DNA of 64,000 bases from Rehmannia glutinosa (GCA_016081115.2 CM071936.1:92805943-92869942); one strand, 5' to 3'; positions 10,514 through 22,345 are shown, counted from the first letter of the stretch. The notes: a model not told the origin generated them from the sequence alone. Translations and numbers: made by a program.

Positions 10514-12039
10514 TGTTAGGAAATTTATTTGTTAGATTTTGATGATACCATGTAAAACTTAGACTAGAAAGTTGGCACCTCATTTCCTTGTAATTTTGTA
10601 TTGTAATAGATACGACTGGAAGAGCTGAGTGAAGTCAGCCAAGTCAAGAATGCAAGAAGTCAACTGCGGACTGGGATGAAGACTCTGTTGTGTGTCAGCT
10701 GAGTATGGCCCTGAAGGAAGTCAAGGAATCGACTGAAGGAGAGTCAACTGAGGAACAGCTGTGAGAAGTGTCAGTCTAGTCAACTTGAGAAGCCAAGTCT
10801 AATAGTTGAAGTGATAGTTGAGTCAATCTTATGATTGGAGCAGACTCAAGTCACCTGGGATAAAGGCAACAGTCAAGTCAAGACAACTGACTTAGACCCG
10901 TTAGAATAAAGTCAGGAATATTACTCGATATAGTAGTATGCCAAGTTGTGAGGTCTTAAAGTGTTTGACCCAGAAATATGCAAAAGCAATGAGCCAATGG
11001 GAAACACTGCGTCTTGTGTCAGAACATGTAAAGCTGTTAAGCCAATTAATACGAGGAAAGGTCAACATCACAAGTGCTGCAGACCAAGAAAAGACAAGCC
11101 AACGAACACAAAGTGATATTTGAAACTAGTCTATCTCTTCAACGGGCAAATTTCAAATGTGCACTATAAAAGGCTGAGGAAGCAATTTGAGAAAAGGTTA
11201 CCTGAACCTAGCATGATCAAGCAAGTATTATTCAAGCAATTAACTTGCAAATATTCTCAAAGCTTATCAAGCCTAAAACTCGAAGAAACTCGATCCAACA
11301 CAAAATGTGAAGGAGAGACAACTTCAACTAGTTGAAGAGGAAACTTTTGAAGGACAAACGGGGTCTACTTTCCAAGTTGAAGGATTGTAGAAGGTTCAAG
11401 GTCGAACCAGATTCGAGTTTGTTGGAGGGATGTGTGAACAAATCCAAAAACTTGAAAGTGAGCTGAAGTAGCAAGGCAGCTACCTCGTCAAGAAGCCGAG
11501 TCACAAGAGAAGCCAGTTGTATGAACAAGGCTGTCTCCAGACTGTTAACTACTTTGTAACTCGATCTGTTACTTTGTGGATTCCTCCAGGAGTTGGGAAG
11601 ATTGGACTAGAGGAATTACCCCATCCTCGAACAACTATAAAAATACTTGTGTCAATTTACTTTCAGTACTTACATTCCTGCATAATTATTTTATATCTGT
11701 TGTTAGTTAAATCTGCTATCCAACTGATAATTTACTAAGTGCTAAAATAAATGTTAAAAACAAGCTTTAAATCAATCAAAGGGTGTTAAGTCTTCCGCTG
11801 TTATAAAACAAAATCAACTAAGTTAAGTATTAGCTTAAGCAGCTGAGTTATACTATCAACAGCTCTATCGAGTCTGTTGAGTGGGTAACTTAGCTAAATA
11901 GCCAACTTAGCTGTCCCCCAAGGACACAACTGATTTGAGTCAACTCTGTTGAAAATCTTAAAAGGAATAAAATTGAAAATTTGGTAAGGTTTATTCAACA
12001 CCCCTTCTAAACCTTACATCACACCCCTTGGGACCTACA
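10514..12039 (+). mobile_element. Solo LTR of SIRE-like copia family
   Basis: It opens TGTTAGGAAATTTATTTG and closes CCCTTGGGACCTACA, matching the LTRs of element B (31353-32889) and element D (53486-55071). The five bases CTTTT lie immediately on both sides (10509-10513 and 12040-12044), a perfect target duplication. No primer site follows. This is therefore a solo LTR left by recombination between two LTRs. It is 1,526 bp long. Reading frames inside it (for example 10938-11335) have no family match. Confidence 0.94.
11165..11171 (+). promoter_or_regulatory. TATA box of the solo copia LTR
   Basis: TATAAAA in the context CACTATAAAAGGCTGAGG. The same box is kept in the LTRs of B (32224-32230, minus) and D (54134-54140), about 650 bp from the LTR start, so it probably marks the U3/R promoter. 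Confidence 0.7.
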
Positions 12040-12044
12040 CTTTT

Positions 12045-12102
12045 GCTATTATATATATACATATATGTATAGAGAGAGAGAGAGAGGGAGAGAGAGAGAG
12101 AT
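12045..12102. repeat. Microsatellite (TA)n then (GA)n
   Basis: An alternating TATATA/CATATATG run is followed by GAGAGA repeats, directly beyond the target duplication of the solo LTR. Confidence 0.9.
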
Positions 12103-12108
12103 TACTTG

Positions 12109-12340
12109 TTGGGAAAGAGTGCCAAAATAAATGACAACCGCATAACGAAAATAGAAAAATCTTTTTTCACTTAGCTGGATTAAAAATGGGAACCAAACCA
12201 AGAATATCAAATATAGTGTAAGACGATAAAAATAAGACACAAGAGTTTTTACGTGAAAAACCCAAATGGGAATAAACCACGGGACCATAGTCAAGATAAA
12301 TCCTCTACTAAATGTATATTAGGCTAGATATTGATCTACT
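12109..12340 (-). mobile_element. Fragment of a second copia LTR family
   Basis: On the minus strand it closes CTCTTTCCCAACA. Its sequence is the reverse complement of about 21480-21716 with moderate divergence; shared blocks include the lead-in to ACGTGAAAAACCC / GGGTTTTCCACGT and CTTAGCTGGATTAA. Only the 3' part of an LTR is present. Confidence 0.7.
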
Positions 12341-12389
12341 TGAGATGTACTTCTAAATATTGTCTAAAATTTGGTGATTGACCAAACAG

Positions 12390-12870
12390 TGTTAGATTGA
12401 TTCACAGATGCAGACATGGCTAGTAATGTGATTCCAGGAAGTCTACATCCGAATACCATGAGATTTGTAGGGGGTTATCTCTTGGCAATTGAAACTTCAA
12501 AAATGCATGGCATTATCCACAACCGAATCTAAGTACATAGATGTGACTGAAGCTTGTACGGAGATGTTATGGTTGAAGAAGTTTCTGTGGGAATTAGACT
12601 TGAAGTAGGAAAGGTACACGCTCTACTGTGACAATCAGAGCGTGATCCACTTGAGTAAGAATTCTTCATTCCACTCAAAGTCAAAACACATTGATGTGAG
12701 ATACAATTAGATTCGATATGTGCCTGATGAAAAGTTGATGCAACTTTAGAAAGTTCACACTGATGAAAATGGCGCGGATATGCTGACAAAGTCTTTATGC
12801 AATGGATAAGTTTAAAGCTTGTAGAAGCAAAGCATGTTTGGTTGATTCCCACCTAACGTGGAGGGAGAAA
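12390..12870 (+). pseudogene. Decayed Tnt1-like copia RNase H and pol end
   Basis: In broken frames the plus strand keeps the end of a Ty1/copia polyprotein. Traces include a DADMA-like stretch near 12406 (cf. DSDYAG), ACTTCAAAAATGCATGGCATT (cf. SKTQ...ALST), TCTAAGTACATAGATGTGAC (cf. EAEYMAVT), and TCAAAACACATTGATGTGAG (cf. SKHIDVRYH). A GTGGAGGGAGAAAA polypurine tract follows at 12858-12871. The lineage resembles Tnt1/Tork rather than the SIRE-like family elsewhere in the window. Stops and shifts occur throughout, and only the last ~160 codons of pol remain. Confidence 0.7.
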
Positions 12871-12872
12871 AT

Positions 12873-13016
12873 TGTTAGTCCACCTTTAGTGGCTAATTAA
12901 GTAGGTGCCATAGGGGGTGGTACTTTTGTCATAAAATGCAGCAACCCTTCTTGACATGGACACTGCAATGCTGGCCAAATGGAAGGAAAATTTACTCAAT
13001 CGGTTGGTAGTTTTTA
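12873..13016 (+). mobile_element. Start of the 3' LTR of the Tnt1-like copia
   Basis: TGTTAGTCCACC follows the polypurine tract directly, as a 3' LTR should. Similarity to anything recognisable is lost within about 150 bases, where a Helitron-like terminus begins. Confidence 0.55.
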
Positions 13017-13020
13017 AATT

Positions 13021-13770
13021 ACTAGTAAGAAACACGTGCGCTGCATGTGCTTCATATGGCTTTTTACAATAATTATATTATTAAATATTTTTATTGATGA
13101 ATATTTAAAATAGGTTAAAGTGCTTTACCAATAAATATATATTAACTATATAATCAATCTATTAAAAGAAAATTTTCAAAGTATTTTAATATATATTTTA
13201 TTTTCATAAATTTAAATCTATATGAATGATTAAGTAAACCTTTTAAAGAACTCAATCCAACAAAAAATTTAAAATAATATAACAACAAAATAAGGTCTTA
13301 TATTAGCTTTGCAATCATATTAATCAATCTTTTGTTATATTTTAATGACTATGAACGCTTTTTATTAATTAATTTTAAGTCTTTTAACATTAGATGCATT
13401 ATGCATGATTATTCAAGAATTCATGAGCTAAATATTGATATACCTTTATCACATCAATCGAAAAATTAAATTTGATTAAATTACTTCCTTACCAAAATCA
13501 GGCATAACTTCATGATTTTAGTTATAATTATTATTTATCAAAAAACATATAAATTAAATATTAATATCAGTTCGTACGATTATGTGCTTCTTTCATTCTC
13601 TCTAACTTATTTTCTTAAAGAACGAACTCAAAACAAATATTAAAAACAAAATACATGGCAAACAAAAACTCTTTCTATATAAAATCTTAATTATATTTCC
13701 AAAGTGAATATTTTTAACAGAACACTTAAACTCTAAGTTATTGCAATCTATCTATTTTGAGTGTCGTATT
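13021..13770 (-). mobile_element. Helitron-like 3' terminus and AT-rich body (candidate)
   Basis: On the minus strand the segment ends GCACATGCAGCGCACGTG, then TTTCTTACTAGT (+ strand ACTAGTAAG... near 13021). An imperfect 7-bp hairpin (CACATGC/GCACGTG, loop AGC) followed by a short spacer and CTAG before T is the classic 3' end of plant Helitrons. The AT-rich body continues to 13770, where a gypsy LTR starts. Helitron-like 5' ends on the same strand lie at about 19465 and 21196, so the gypsy LTR may have landed inside it. No Rep or helicase frame is visible, so it would be non-autonomous. Confidence 0.42.
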
Positions 13771-15810
13771 TGTGAAGCCCCGATTTTTCCGAGCATGTAA
13801 TTGATTCTTTTGTCGTCTATGTATTTGATCGACTATTTTACCGCGTCACTTTGACGTAAATATTAATAATATATATTTGCATTTAATTTTATTTTTATTT
13901 ATTACTTGTGATCATGATCATTACTAATTTATTTCGCATTTATGATCACTTGATTGATCATTATTACTATTTTTGTATTTATTAGTCACCTTAGAATTTT
14001 AAGAGACTATTTATTTTTGAGACTTTTACCTTATAGAATTAAGAATTTGATTTAGTATTAGTGATTGTGAGACTTATAAGTGATCAAGGAAATCACTAAT
14101 TAATTTGGAGATTGATATTATTCATCTATTATCATCAAATTTGTGACAAAAAAATATGGAATTACCAAAATGCCCTAGGTGGACGGCAATGGGGGTAATT
14201 TTGGTGTAGAAATATGTCCCAACTCTTGTACACTTACACCTTATATTAGTCATCTTGTGTATAATTACACCATTAAACATTATACACATCATCTTATACA
14301 CTAATTCTTTATTACTATTTTTCCCAACATTCTTCTCAATATTCCCCAACACCATTCAAGCCCATACTTTGACTTCCATTTTGTCTCCCATGCAAGAAGC
14401 AAAATTCAAGACACAAATTAAACAAAAAAATCTCTCCCTCTCTCTCTATTGTGGACGGCCACAAGGCCATTTTTTTCAAAAATTTTGTTAAAAATTTTCA
14501 CCAACACCTTCTAATCTCCTAACTAATTCTCCTCCTTCTCTCTAATCTCTCTCTAAAAATCATTCACATCTTCAAATCTTCAAACACCAACTCTTCATAT
14601 CTTCAAATCTTCAAACACAAGTTCTTCATATCTTCAAACCTTCAAGTACCATTCCTTCACATCTTCATATCTTCAAACACAAGACCTTCGCATCTTTAAG
14701 CATACCTTCATACCTTCAAGAACACCTTCTTCCTATCATCAAACACTCCTTCTTTCTTCAAACATCTAAACCAAAACAAACATTCTTCCTACTTAAAACC
14801 ATAAAATTCGAACCCCCTATCTCAAAGGTAAGAAATTTTATTCCTCAATTCAACTTGATATCTTACTACTCATTATCGTCTCTTCTTAATTTAAGTTTTA
14901 AATTTTGATTTTGAGGTACTTAGAAGACTACTTGAAGACATGCATGCATGGTGGTCTATTTAGAAGACTTGAAGAATAATTTTAGAGAAATTTGGACTAC
15001 AAGGTAATATTTGGAGACTAGAGCCCTTTTCTCTTCTTCTTCCTATTTTCTTCAAATTTTAACACACTTTTTTCATTTTTGAGAAATAGGGGCAGACTGT
15101 AAGTCCAAGCGGCTACGATAATCTAGAGGGGGGGTGAATAGATTATCTCCATCTTTTCAAAAACGCCCTCTTTTTCGAACCGAATGCTCAAAGACAATAA
15201 TGAAGGTGCGGAATGTAAACAACACACGTCAATTTATAGAGGTTCAACCCACCTAGGGCCTAATCCTCTACCACCCCAGTATATCCGGGATGGATTTCAA
15301 AAAGAAAAAAGATTTTATTAATTACCAAAATTAATACAACACCAACTTACAACAACACCTTGAAGAGCACCACACTCTTCTTCAACACCACCTATGGAGA
15401 TTACCACAATCTCCCTTTGAACATTACCACAATCTCCAACGGCACCTTGTGAAGATTACCACAATCTTCAACCTTGAAGAATACCAAATTCTTCAACACC
15501 TCAACAAGAAGATTACCACAATCTTCTCACACCTAACACCTAGATCACCCAAGTGTGTTCTTACCACAAGAACACTCACAAGGATATCTTGTGTTGAATG
15601 ATTACCCAAAAATCCAAGATTACAACTCGATAATGAATTATACAATTGAGTGCAAGTGTAATCAAGAATAGCCTAGACCTCAAGGATGTAAAAGTGATAA
15701 GCTAGGCAAATTACAACAAGAAATAAGACAATGTAAGAACAAGTGTATTCTTGAGTGTATCTTGTTGTGTTGTAGTTTTCTCTCTTATAGTGTTGCTTCA
15801 ATTCTTCCTC

Positions 15811-15818
15811 TATTTATA
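15811..15818 (-). promoter_or_regulatory. TATA box of the 15098 solo LTR
   Basis: The minus strand reads TATAAATA in the context CTTCTATAAATAGAGG, about 760 bp from the LTR start. The palindromic array at 15976-16260 lies 160-440 bp upstream of it in LTR sense. Confidence 0.65.
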
Positions 15819-15975
15819 GAAGATGTCTTGTACATGATAGACTCCTCTTGGGGACATGAATTCTGTAAAATATTGCAAGACAATTGAAGAAAAGAGCTGT
15901 TAGAAATCCATCCCACAAATTAAGGGAAAGTTGTCTGCTGTCAAACGGTCAGATTTTTGCTGTTAAACCATAGGG

Positions 15976-16260
15976 CGACCGGTCGCGCAGAAATAGAAGT
16001 TTGAAACTGTTTCAGCAAAAAAACACGGGGCGACCGGTCGAGGGGGTGCTCGACCGATCGAAATCACCCCTAGCCGGTCGACCTTCATTTTTTGAAGAAC
16101 AGAGAAATACATTCTCTTCAGGTACCGGTCGACGGGGGCGACCGGTCGACGGCACCGGTTGACCCCCTTGGCGACCGGTCGACCTGTAATATAACACCTC
16201 AGTCTCATTTTTGTTTCAACGTACTCCTCAGGTGCGGGTTTCCCTATAGGTTGACCGGTT
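15976..16260. repeat. Array of CGACCGGTCG palindromes in LTR U3
   Basis: Perfect CGACCGGTCG occurs at 15976-15985, 16031-16040, 16139-16148 and 16172-16181. Variants lie at 16051-16060 (CGACCGATCG), 16073-16080, 16123-16132, 16153-16162 and 16251-16260. Spacing is irregular (about 10-70 bases). The block is strikingly CpG-rich in AT-rich surroundings and lies upstream of the LTR TATA box, so it may be a set of protein-binding sites. Confidence 0.85.
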
Positions 16261-16275
16261 GGCCTCAAAACCAAA

Positions 16276-16555
16276 GTGTTGTCCAATATTTTATTGAAAA
16301 TAAACTCTGAGAAATACTCCAAAAAATAGTAAAAACATTTTAGACGATCGGGAGTATTAGGACAACATTTAGAGACATTGTTTTGATGTAACAACACATT
16401 GACACAAAATCATTAAATGTGTTGTCCAATTTTGTCGAAAATAAACTTGAGGAAATACTCCGGAAAATATTAAAACCATTTAAAATCATTTAGGAGTATT
16501 TGGACAACCTTTAAAAACATTGTTTTGATATAAAAACAAAATCATCAAAATCATG
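16276..16555. repeat. Tandem duplication of ~140 bp inside the solo LTR
   Basis: Two diverged copies follow each other (about 16276-16412 and 16419-16555). Each runs from GTTGTCCAAT through a GAAATACTCC block and a GGAGTATT block to ACATTGTTTTGAT(G/A)TA. Confidence 0.8.
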
Positions 16556-19500
16556 ATAAAACCATTTATCAAACACCGACCTTAGGTGATTTTGGAAGTG
16601 AATCAATAATCCCAAATTTGAAGCTTCAACTAGTTTCAAATCACTTACTACACAAGGTAAAGTGTAGTATTTCCAATTTTCTTATCTTTTTCTTTTCTTC
16701 TTAATTTTTCACTCATTTTCCTAATTCTAAATTTTGATATTTATTGACTTAGGGGCTGACCTAAGAAACCTCATATCAAGTTGTGAAATTTGTCCTTTTA
16801 TTTCACAAATCTCCAAATTTAAGGTGGGTGGAAAAATGCATGTAGTGTTTTGATCATGAGCACTTGAGATATGTATATTTTATGTATTTCATGTTAATTT
16901 TATGTATCAAGTTATGAAATTTCTCAAGTGTTGCTCAAAAATGCTATTTATTGAAATTTAGGTGCATGCATGTACAATTTAATGTTCTATTTGATGAATT
17001 CTTGTATGAAATGAACATGCATGTGTATGGTCTTTGAAATCCATGTTTTGTATGACTTATAACCTGGACAAGTCGAGCATAATTGATTAAATTTCAATTT
17101 TTGGACTTAAAATGCAAAAATAGAAAGTTGGTGGACTTAATTGCAAGAAAATAAAACTTAAGGGACCCCTCTGCAAATTTCGAATTTTGGGATTGTACTC
17201 AGGTTAAAAAATGACTTTTGGACATTTTAATAAAGTTTTAAGAGTTTTAAGATAAATAAAATCAACCTTCAAAAGCCCAAGGACTAGATTGTAAAATTTT
17301 AGAAGTTTAAGGGCTACTTTGCAATTTCTGAAATTGTACCAGACCTAAATTTCAAAATTTGAAATTTTCACTCTTAAGGGACTGGAAATGATATATTTTA
17401 AATGTATTCCAAAAATCCAAGTGTTTAGAGCTTGGAAAGTAATTTTACTAAAATTGAGGGACTAAATTGTAAAAGATTAAACTTGAGGGCCCAAATGCAA
17501 TTTCCAGGACTTATACAGCCCATGTACCTGGAATTACTAATTTAACTATAACGTAATTATATTTTGGACCTAAGGTTCAAATTTAATAACAATTGGACCC
17601 CTAAAAGCCTTAAAGGCGATTATTTCAAAATGGGACAAAAATGAGATTTTCAAAAGTTAAAAGGCCTACACTTATTTCTTTTTAAAACTGATTTTGTACC
17701 AATATCTCACTAACCTTAGTGACATTTTTCAACTACAATCACATTAAAATACCTTCCGGTTTGTGAGTTCCAATTATTTTAAACTAAGGGCCCGAAATTA
17801 CAATTTTAACAAATTTGGGGCCAATGTGAGAATTTTATAAAAATTCGATCTCAAAATTTAAAAACCTGAATCTCTGAAAAATTTAGAGAATTTATGAACT
17901 GACCTCATAATTATTCAAGGTCGGGATATTTATTTATTCAATTTTTAACCCCAAAAGTATTGGTTTTTACAAAACGGGGCAAATTGTAAATTTTCTTTTA
18001 TCAAGGACCTAACTCAAATTATTTTCCTTTTACTAATACAGCCCTGGACCCTCTGACATTAATTATTAATTAAAATATTTTATTTCTCAAAAACCCCTTG
18101 ACTTATCGGATCGTCTTGACCGATTAATACCTGATCGCGGCGCGACTTCCTCGTCTTGCGATTTTGAATCTATAACGGGACATATGTTCCACCTAATCTT
18201 TCAAGATATCGAAAATTGCTTATCCTTCCGATAATCATCTTTATCCAATAACTCCACCAACGCCATAATTGTCACTCGCGAATTTCAAATTTTTTTCTGA
18301 ACTGCTTCCCTAAATCAATAATACTCGATTGCCTGGTTGACTACCTGAACTTGTATTTTCTTTCCTGCCTGAGTTAACTTGGTGTGTCGAGCTCACAGTC
18401 GGAATAGATACGTCGGGGATGGACCAGGCAGCTCAGCTGCTATTCCACTCTTCCGGCCCCATCGTCTTAATCCCGCAACTGAGGGACGGAGTTTGTCCAA
18501 GGGAAGCGAGTCGTAGTACTTGAGATATAATCATGATTATGACAAATCCGAGCCTTGCTAGCTCCACTGTGGATTTTGTCTTTGCCTATGGAGCGATAAG
18601 GTGACAAGTCTTGGACAATCTTTCTCGGGGAGTTACAAGGAAGAACGAAGCAATCGCTGTCTGATCAAATAAGAAATTGTACTTGCCCAAAATTTATATT
18701 TCAAGTTGCCCAATGAATTCTTATCTGGACACTTAATATGGTCACTTCACTCTAGTTTAGTATTGTGTATGGTTTAATTTAATTTGATACATAAATAGTA
18801 CTATGAATACTATATTGGTACATACAGTAATATGAAACTTAATAAATACCAAAGTTTGACAATTGTCTTTCTAAAAAAAAACAAATTGACACATGTATCA
18901 AATCTTTTTATATTAAATTAATTTATTTTATTTTATTTATTATTAAATTTTCATATGAAACTTTTGATTCGTGATTCTTATCACAATGTTTCTGTTATTC
19001 TTCATTTATAAAATTTAAGATATTTTATACTTGGTTTATAATAAGTATTGCTTTTGTTCTTGAATTTTTATAACTTTTAAAGGTGTGATTTTTAAATGAA
19101 TAATTTTTTTATCGAAAATTTCATAGTATATATATTATACGACTTTTTTTAATGTTTCTCCAGCGATTTCTAGCTATGACACATTTATCATTCTTAACTC
19201 TTTAGTTTTAGTCTTTCAACGTTTTATATGTTTTATTTGGTTAAACTCAAAACTATCTATTAATAACATAAATTTAAAAACTTGAACAATATCTCATCAT
19301 ATAAATAAAATATTTTTTAAAAGAATAGATCAAATGATTGAGTTTATAATAAATTTTGAAGAAGATAAATAATTTTGATATTTACTATGTCAAAAGAATA
19401 CTTTTGTCGAATCAAAAGTTTCCAAAAAACCATCCAACCTATGTACACTTTTAATATAAATATAGATAGATAACTATAAAAAAATATAAGTAAAATATAG

Positions 19501-19949
19501 ATATTTAGTTTTTAATATAGATATAGATTGAAAAAACAGTTGTTTAAATATAGTTGTTTGGTTCATGAATTTAAACATAAGTATTATATTGAGTTTTAAT
19601 ATTTATAAATTTTTAGAGGTGTAAATTTTTAACTGACAATCAAGTATTACCGAGAAACTCAAATTCATATTATATTAAATGACTTCTAATTAATTTTTTT
19701 TTTGAGGACGTATATGCCAATTTTAATTCTATTACACTTACTTTTTCTTTTAATTGTTAATTTACATCATTTTTTTGGTATTAAATCATACCTTTTCTAT
19801 TCATGATATAGATTGAAATCATAAATATATTTCAATAAAGAATAATAATCTCGAAACTAAAGTTTGTGATGTAAGATAAAATATTATTTTTTAAAAGTCA
19901 TATTGTTATCCTTATTTAGAGTCTAAAAGAACATAAGTCTCGCTGCAAG

Positions 19950-20500
19950 AGTTTTGTCCCATTTTTCTTTTTTCCTTTGTCAATTTTTGTATTTTCGTCC
20001 TATCTTTTAGGCCATAAAGAACAAAATGCACAAGAAAATAATTAAAATAAAACAAAGATTACTCTTTTTTATACATCTACATTAAAAACCAAACCTTAAT
20101 CTCGTTAAGTTAGAAAATATTAATATCATCTAGGTTTAGTTAACTATATTTTTTATTTGAGTGGAAAATTTTATATTACTTTTAATATATTTGCTTTATA
20201 ATTAAAGGACATTTATTTTTCTAGAAAAAAATAAAAATTATTATGTCTTTCTTCATCTTTTTCTTTGTCTTTTTAAGACTTCCCTCTTATTTTTCAGGTC
20301 ATAGAAATACATAATGCACAAGAATACAATTAAAATAAAATATTTATCTACTCTTTGTTATACATCCACATTAAAAACTATTAGTTTAGAAATATTGCTA
20401 TCATCAATGTTTAGTTTATTTCTTAATTTTTTCTGAGCGTGAGATATTTGTATTGCTTTATATATGTTTCTTTTCAAATATATTATGATAATAATTGGAT
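19950..20500. repeat. Diverged tandem duplication (~300-bp unit)
   Basis: Copies at about 19965-20215 and 20265-20480 share an ATGCACAAGAA block, AATTAAAATAAAA, TATACATC(T/C)ACATTAAAAAC and a TTTAGTT block, about 300 bases apart. No coding sense. Confidence 0.65.
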
Positions 20501-21154
20501 TTCTAATTAAAATATCATCAAAAATTTTAAAGATATAATTGAGTCTAAATTAAGATTTAAAATGTTCGAGGATACATCCATTAAAAACATAGATAAATAT
20601 TAATTAGTTTAAGATTATTTACATTGCATTCATAAGTAAAGTTCGTAGATAATGTATTTTGTACTATTTTTATTTAATCAAAACCCCTATGATTAGATTT
20701 TTTTTTCTTTCCTTTTTGAGTTCAAGTTTCATATTTTTTTCCTCTAGAATTATTATAAGTATATTTAATTTAAGTTGTTCAAAAATACAAAAAAAAATAG
20801 AAATATACAACTTTACATGATACTCAAATTTAAACAACTAAAATTATCTCAAACGAAGTCTTCTATACATGCTTATAACATATCGTTGGAAAGATTTCGT
20901 AATGTAGTTTAATATAAAACTGATAATATATAAAAATTCAAATTTTTTAAAAGTTATAATTGAAAGAAATTAAAATATAAGAAGAATTTGGGATATAAAA
21001 GGCCACTCACTTGTCATATAACTAAACAAAAGTTAAATAAAGACGAAATTACTTAATTGTCCTTAAACTTAACTATGTTGAAGGAATATTTTTGCCCAAT
21101 CAAAAGTTTCAAGAAATCATCCCACCTATTGACACTTTTTATATTAGTATATAC

Positions 21155-21200
21155 AGATATAGATATAGATATAGATATAGATAGATATAGATAAATATAG
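21155..21200. repeat. (ATAGAT)n microsatellite
   Basis: AGATAT/ATAGAT units are repeated with slight irregularity, at the edge of the Helitron-like 5' end. Confidence 0.9.
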
Positions 21201-21204
21201 TTTA

Positions 21205-21716
21205 TGGCCAAGCATTGAATCCAAATTTGTTTTACTCTTATGTATTTTCCTATAAATAGGCTTATTCAGGAGTGAAGCAAACACACCAACACCAAGCAAT
21301 CAACAATTGCAAAAGAAAGAGAGAAAATAGAACGTAGAATGATTCCTATAAGTGTATGTTTTGAGTGAAGAAAAATAGTGAAAAATTAGTAACAATTTTC
21401 CATTCTCATCCAAAATAACATTCCTACTTTCTCGGGTATTCCCAAGTTGAGAAACTTGAGAGTTTTGTGTATCCCCTATTTATAGGGAAGCATTTTGTAA
21501 GCCTACTATACATTTAGTGGAGGATTTAACTGGACTACAGTCCCGTGGTTTTTTGTATTCGGGTTTTCCACGTAAAAATTCTTGTGTCTTATTATTATCA
21601 TCTTGCACTATATTTGGTATTTTTGGTTTAGTTTTTATTATTAATCCAGCTAAGTGGGAAAAGATTTTCCTATTTCCAATGTGTCGGTGTCATTTATTTT
21701 GATACTTTTTCCCAAT
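21205..21716 (+). mobile_element. Decayed copia LTR fragment
   Basis: The 3' half is homologous in reverse to 12109-12340 (shared GGTTTTCCACGTAAAAATTC-like and CTTGTGTCTTATT blocks). A TATA box (TATAAATA, 21251-21258) lies in the context CCTATAAATAGGC, followed by a GCAAACACACC leader, as in copia LTR promoters. The start of the LTR is unclear next to the ATAGAT repeat. It closes near TTTTTCCCAATA. No internal sequence is attached. Confidence 0.6.
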
Positions 21717-22345
21717 ACTACTGTGAGTCAGCAGTTTTATCAATTTCCTTTAAATTGAGGAATAACAAAACTTTTAGATTACAGACTTCAATTTTGAAAT
21801 GAAAATAGAAAAAGAAAAAGGGGAAATTTTACAATATAATGTTATTATTACCAAAAGATATTAAATCAAATTAGCCATTGTGTGCCTTAACGTGAACCCT
21901 TCAATTTTAAGGTAGACTTTCAAGACTTGAAAGATAAAAGCTCCAAAAAAAACGAGATATTTGGCATATGGTGAGGGATATATATGTCACGGAAGAAAGG
22001 ACTCACTAAGCTGGGATCACTAACTAATCTAAATCACTAACTAATAATCTAATATAATCTAATATAATATAAAATACTAAACTAATTGGGAACTAATGAT
22101 TGGTTCTGTCTACAAAGATTTTGGATTTGTTCATAATGATCAAATTATATCTGGTCTTGACTAGCCAAGCAGACAAACAACCCTGCATCTTTTTTTATCT
22201 CCCACATCTCATACAGCAAAGGTCCACATATTAAGACGATATTATGAAGACCAGTAGACCACTCGGAGTACAATTGGAAGATGTAAAAGTCTGAGATGCC
22301 ATTTCATGATCATGGAATACTTTTTTTCATTTGTTTCAATGTTAG
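21717..22345. other. AT-rich spacer 3' of the receptor-kinase pseudogene
   Basis: No gene seen. It contains a short local repeat of TAATCTAATATAATCTAATA type at about 22045-22075. Confidence 0.5.

Larger units (their letters stand above)
15098..16575 (-). mobile_element. Solo LTR of another copia family inserted in the gypsy LTR
   Basis: On the minus strand it runs from TGTTTGATAAATGG (16575) to GCCGCTTGGACTTACA (15098), with TG...CA ends. Flanking pentamers are CAGAC (15093-15097) and CCGAC (16576-16580), a target duplication with one change. The gypsy sequence resumes exactly on both sides. The 3' end (CCCCCCTCTAGATTATCG...) is a common style for plant copia LTRs. No internal region is present. 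Reading frames at 15963-16397 lie over a palindromic array and are not genes. Confidence 0.87.
13771..18666 (+). mobile_element. Truncated gypsy LTR of the A/C family, split by a solo copia LTR
   Basis: It opens TGTGAAGCCCCGATTTTTCC and follows the whole LTR of A (in reverse) up to GAACGAAGCAATCGCTGTCT followed by GATC, where homology stops. About 730 bp of the LTR end (matching 4792-5525 of A) is missing. There is no primer site or internal region. Without the insertion at 15098-16575 about 3.4 kb remain. The truncation may have been caused by deletion or by a later insertion now unrecognisable. Confidence 0.9.
18667..21200. other. AT-rich stretch with dispersed repeats and Helitron-like 5' ends
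   Basis: No gene is visible. Two related ~80-bp segments, at about 19390-19470 and 21070-21170, share ATCAAAAGTTTC, CATCC(A/C)ACCTAT and ACACTTTT before an ATAGAT-rich tail. Read on the minus strand they look like plant Helitron 5' starts (TCTAT...AAAAGTGT...GGTGGGATGATTT). A third block, 19950-20500, is a tandem duplication. The rest is simple AT-rich sequence. Confidence 0.5.

Noticed and set aside
15963..16397. 144-residue frame and a CRISPR-like look of repeated GACCGGTCG words
   Set aside because: The repeats are short palindromes with irregular spacing in a plant LTR; there are no spacers of constant length and no cas genes. The frame is a by-product of the array.
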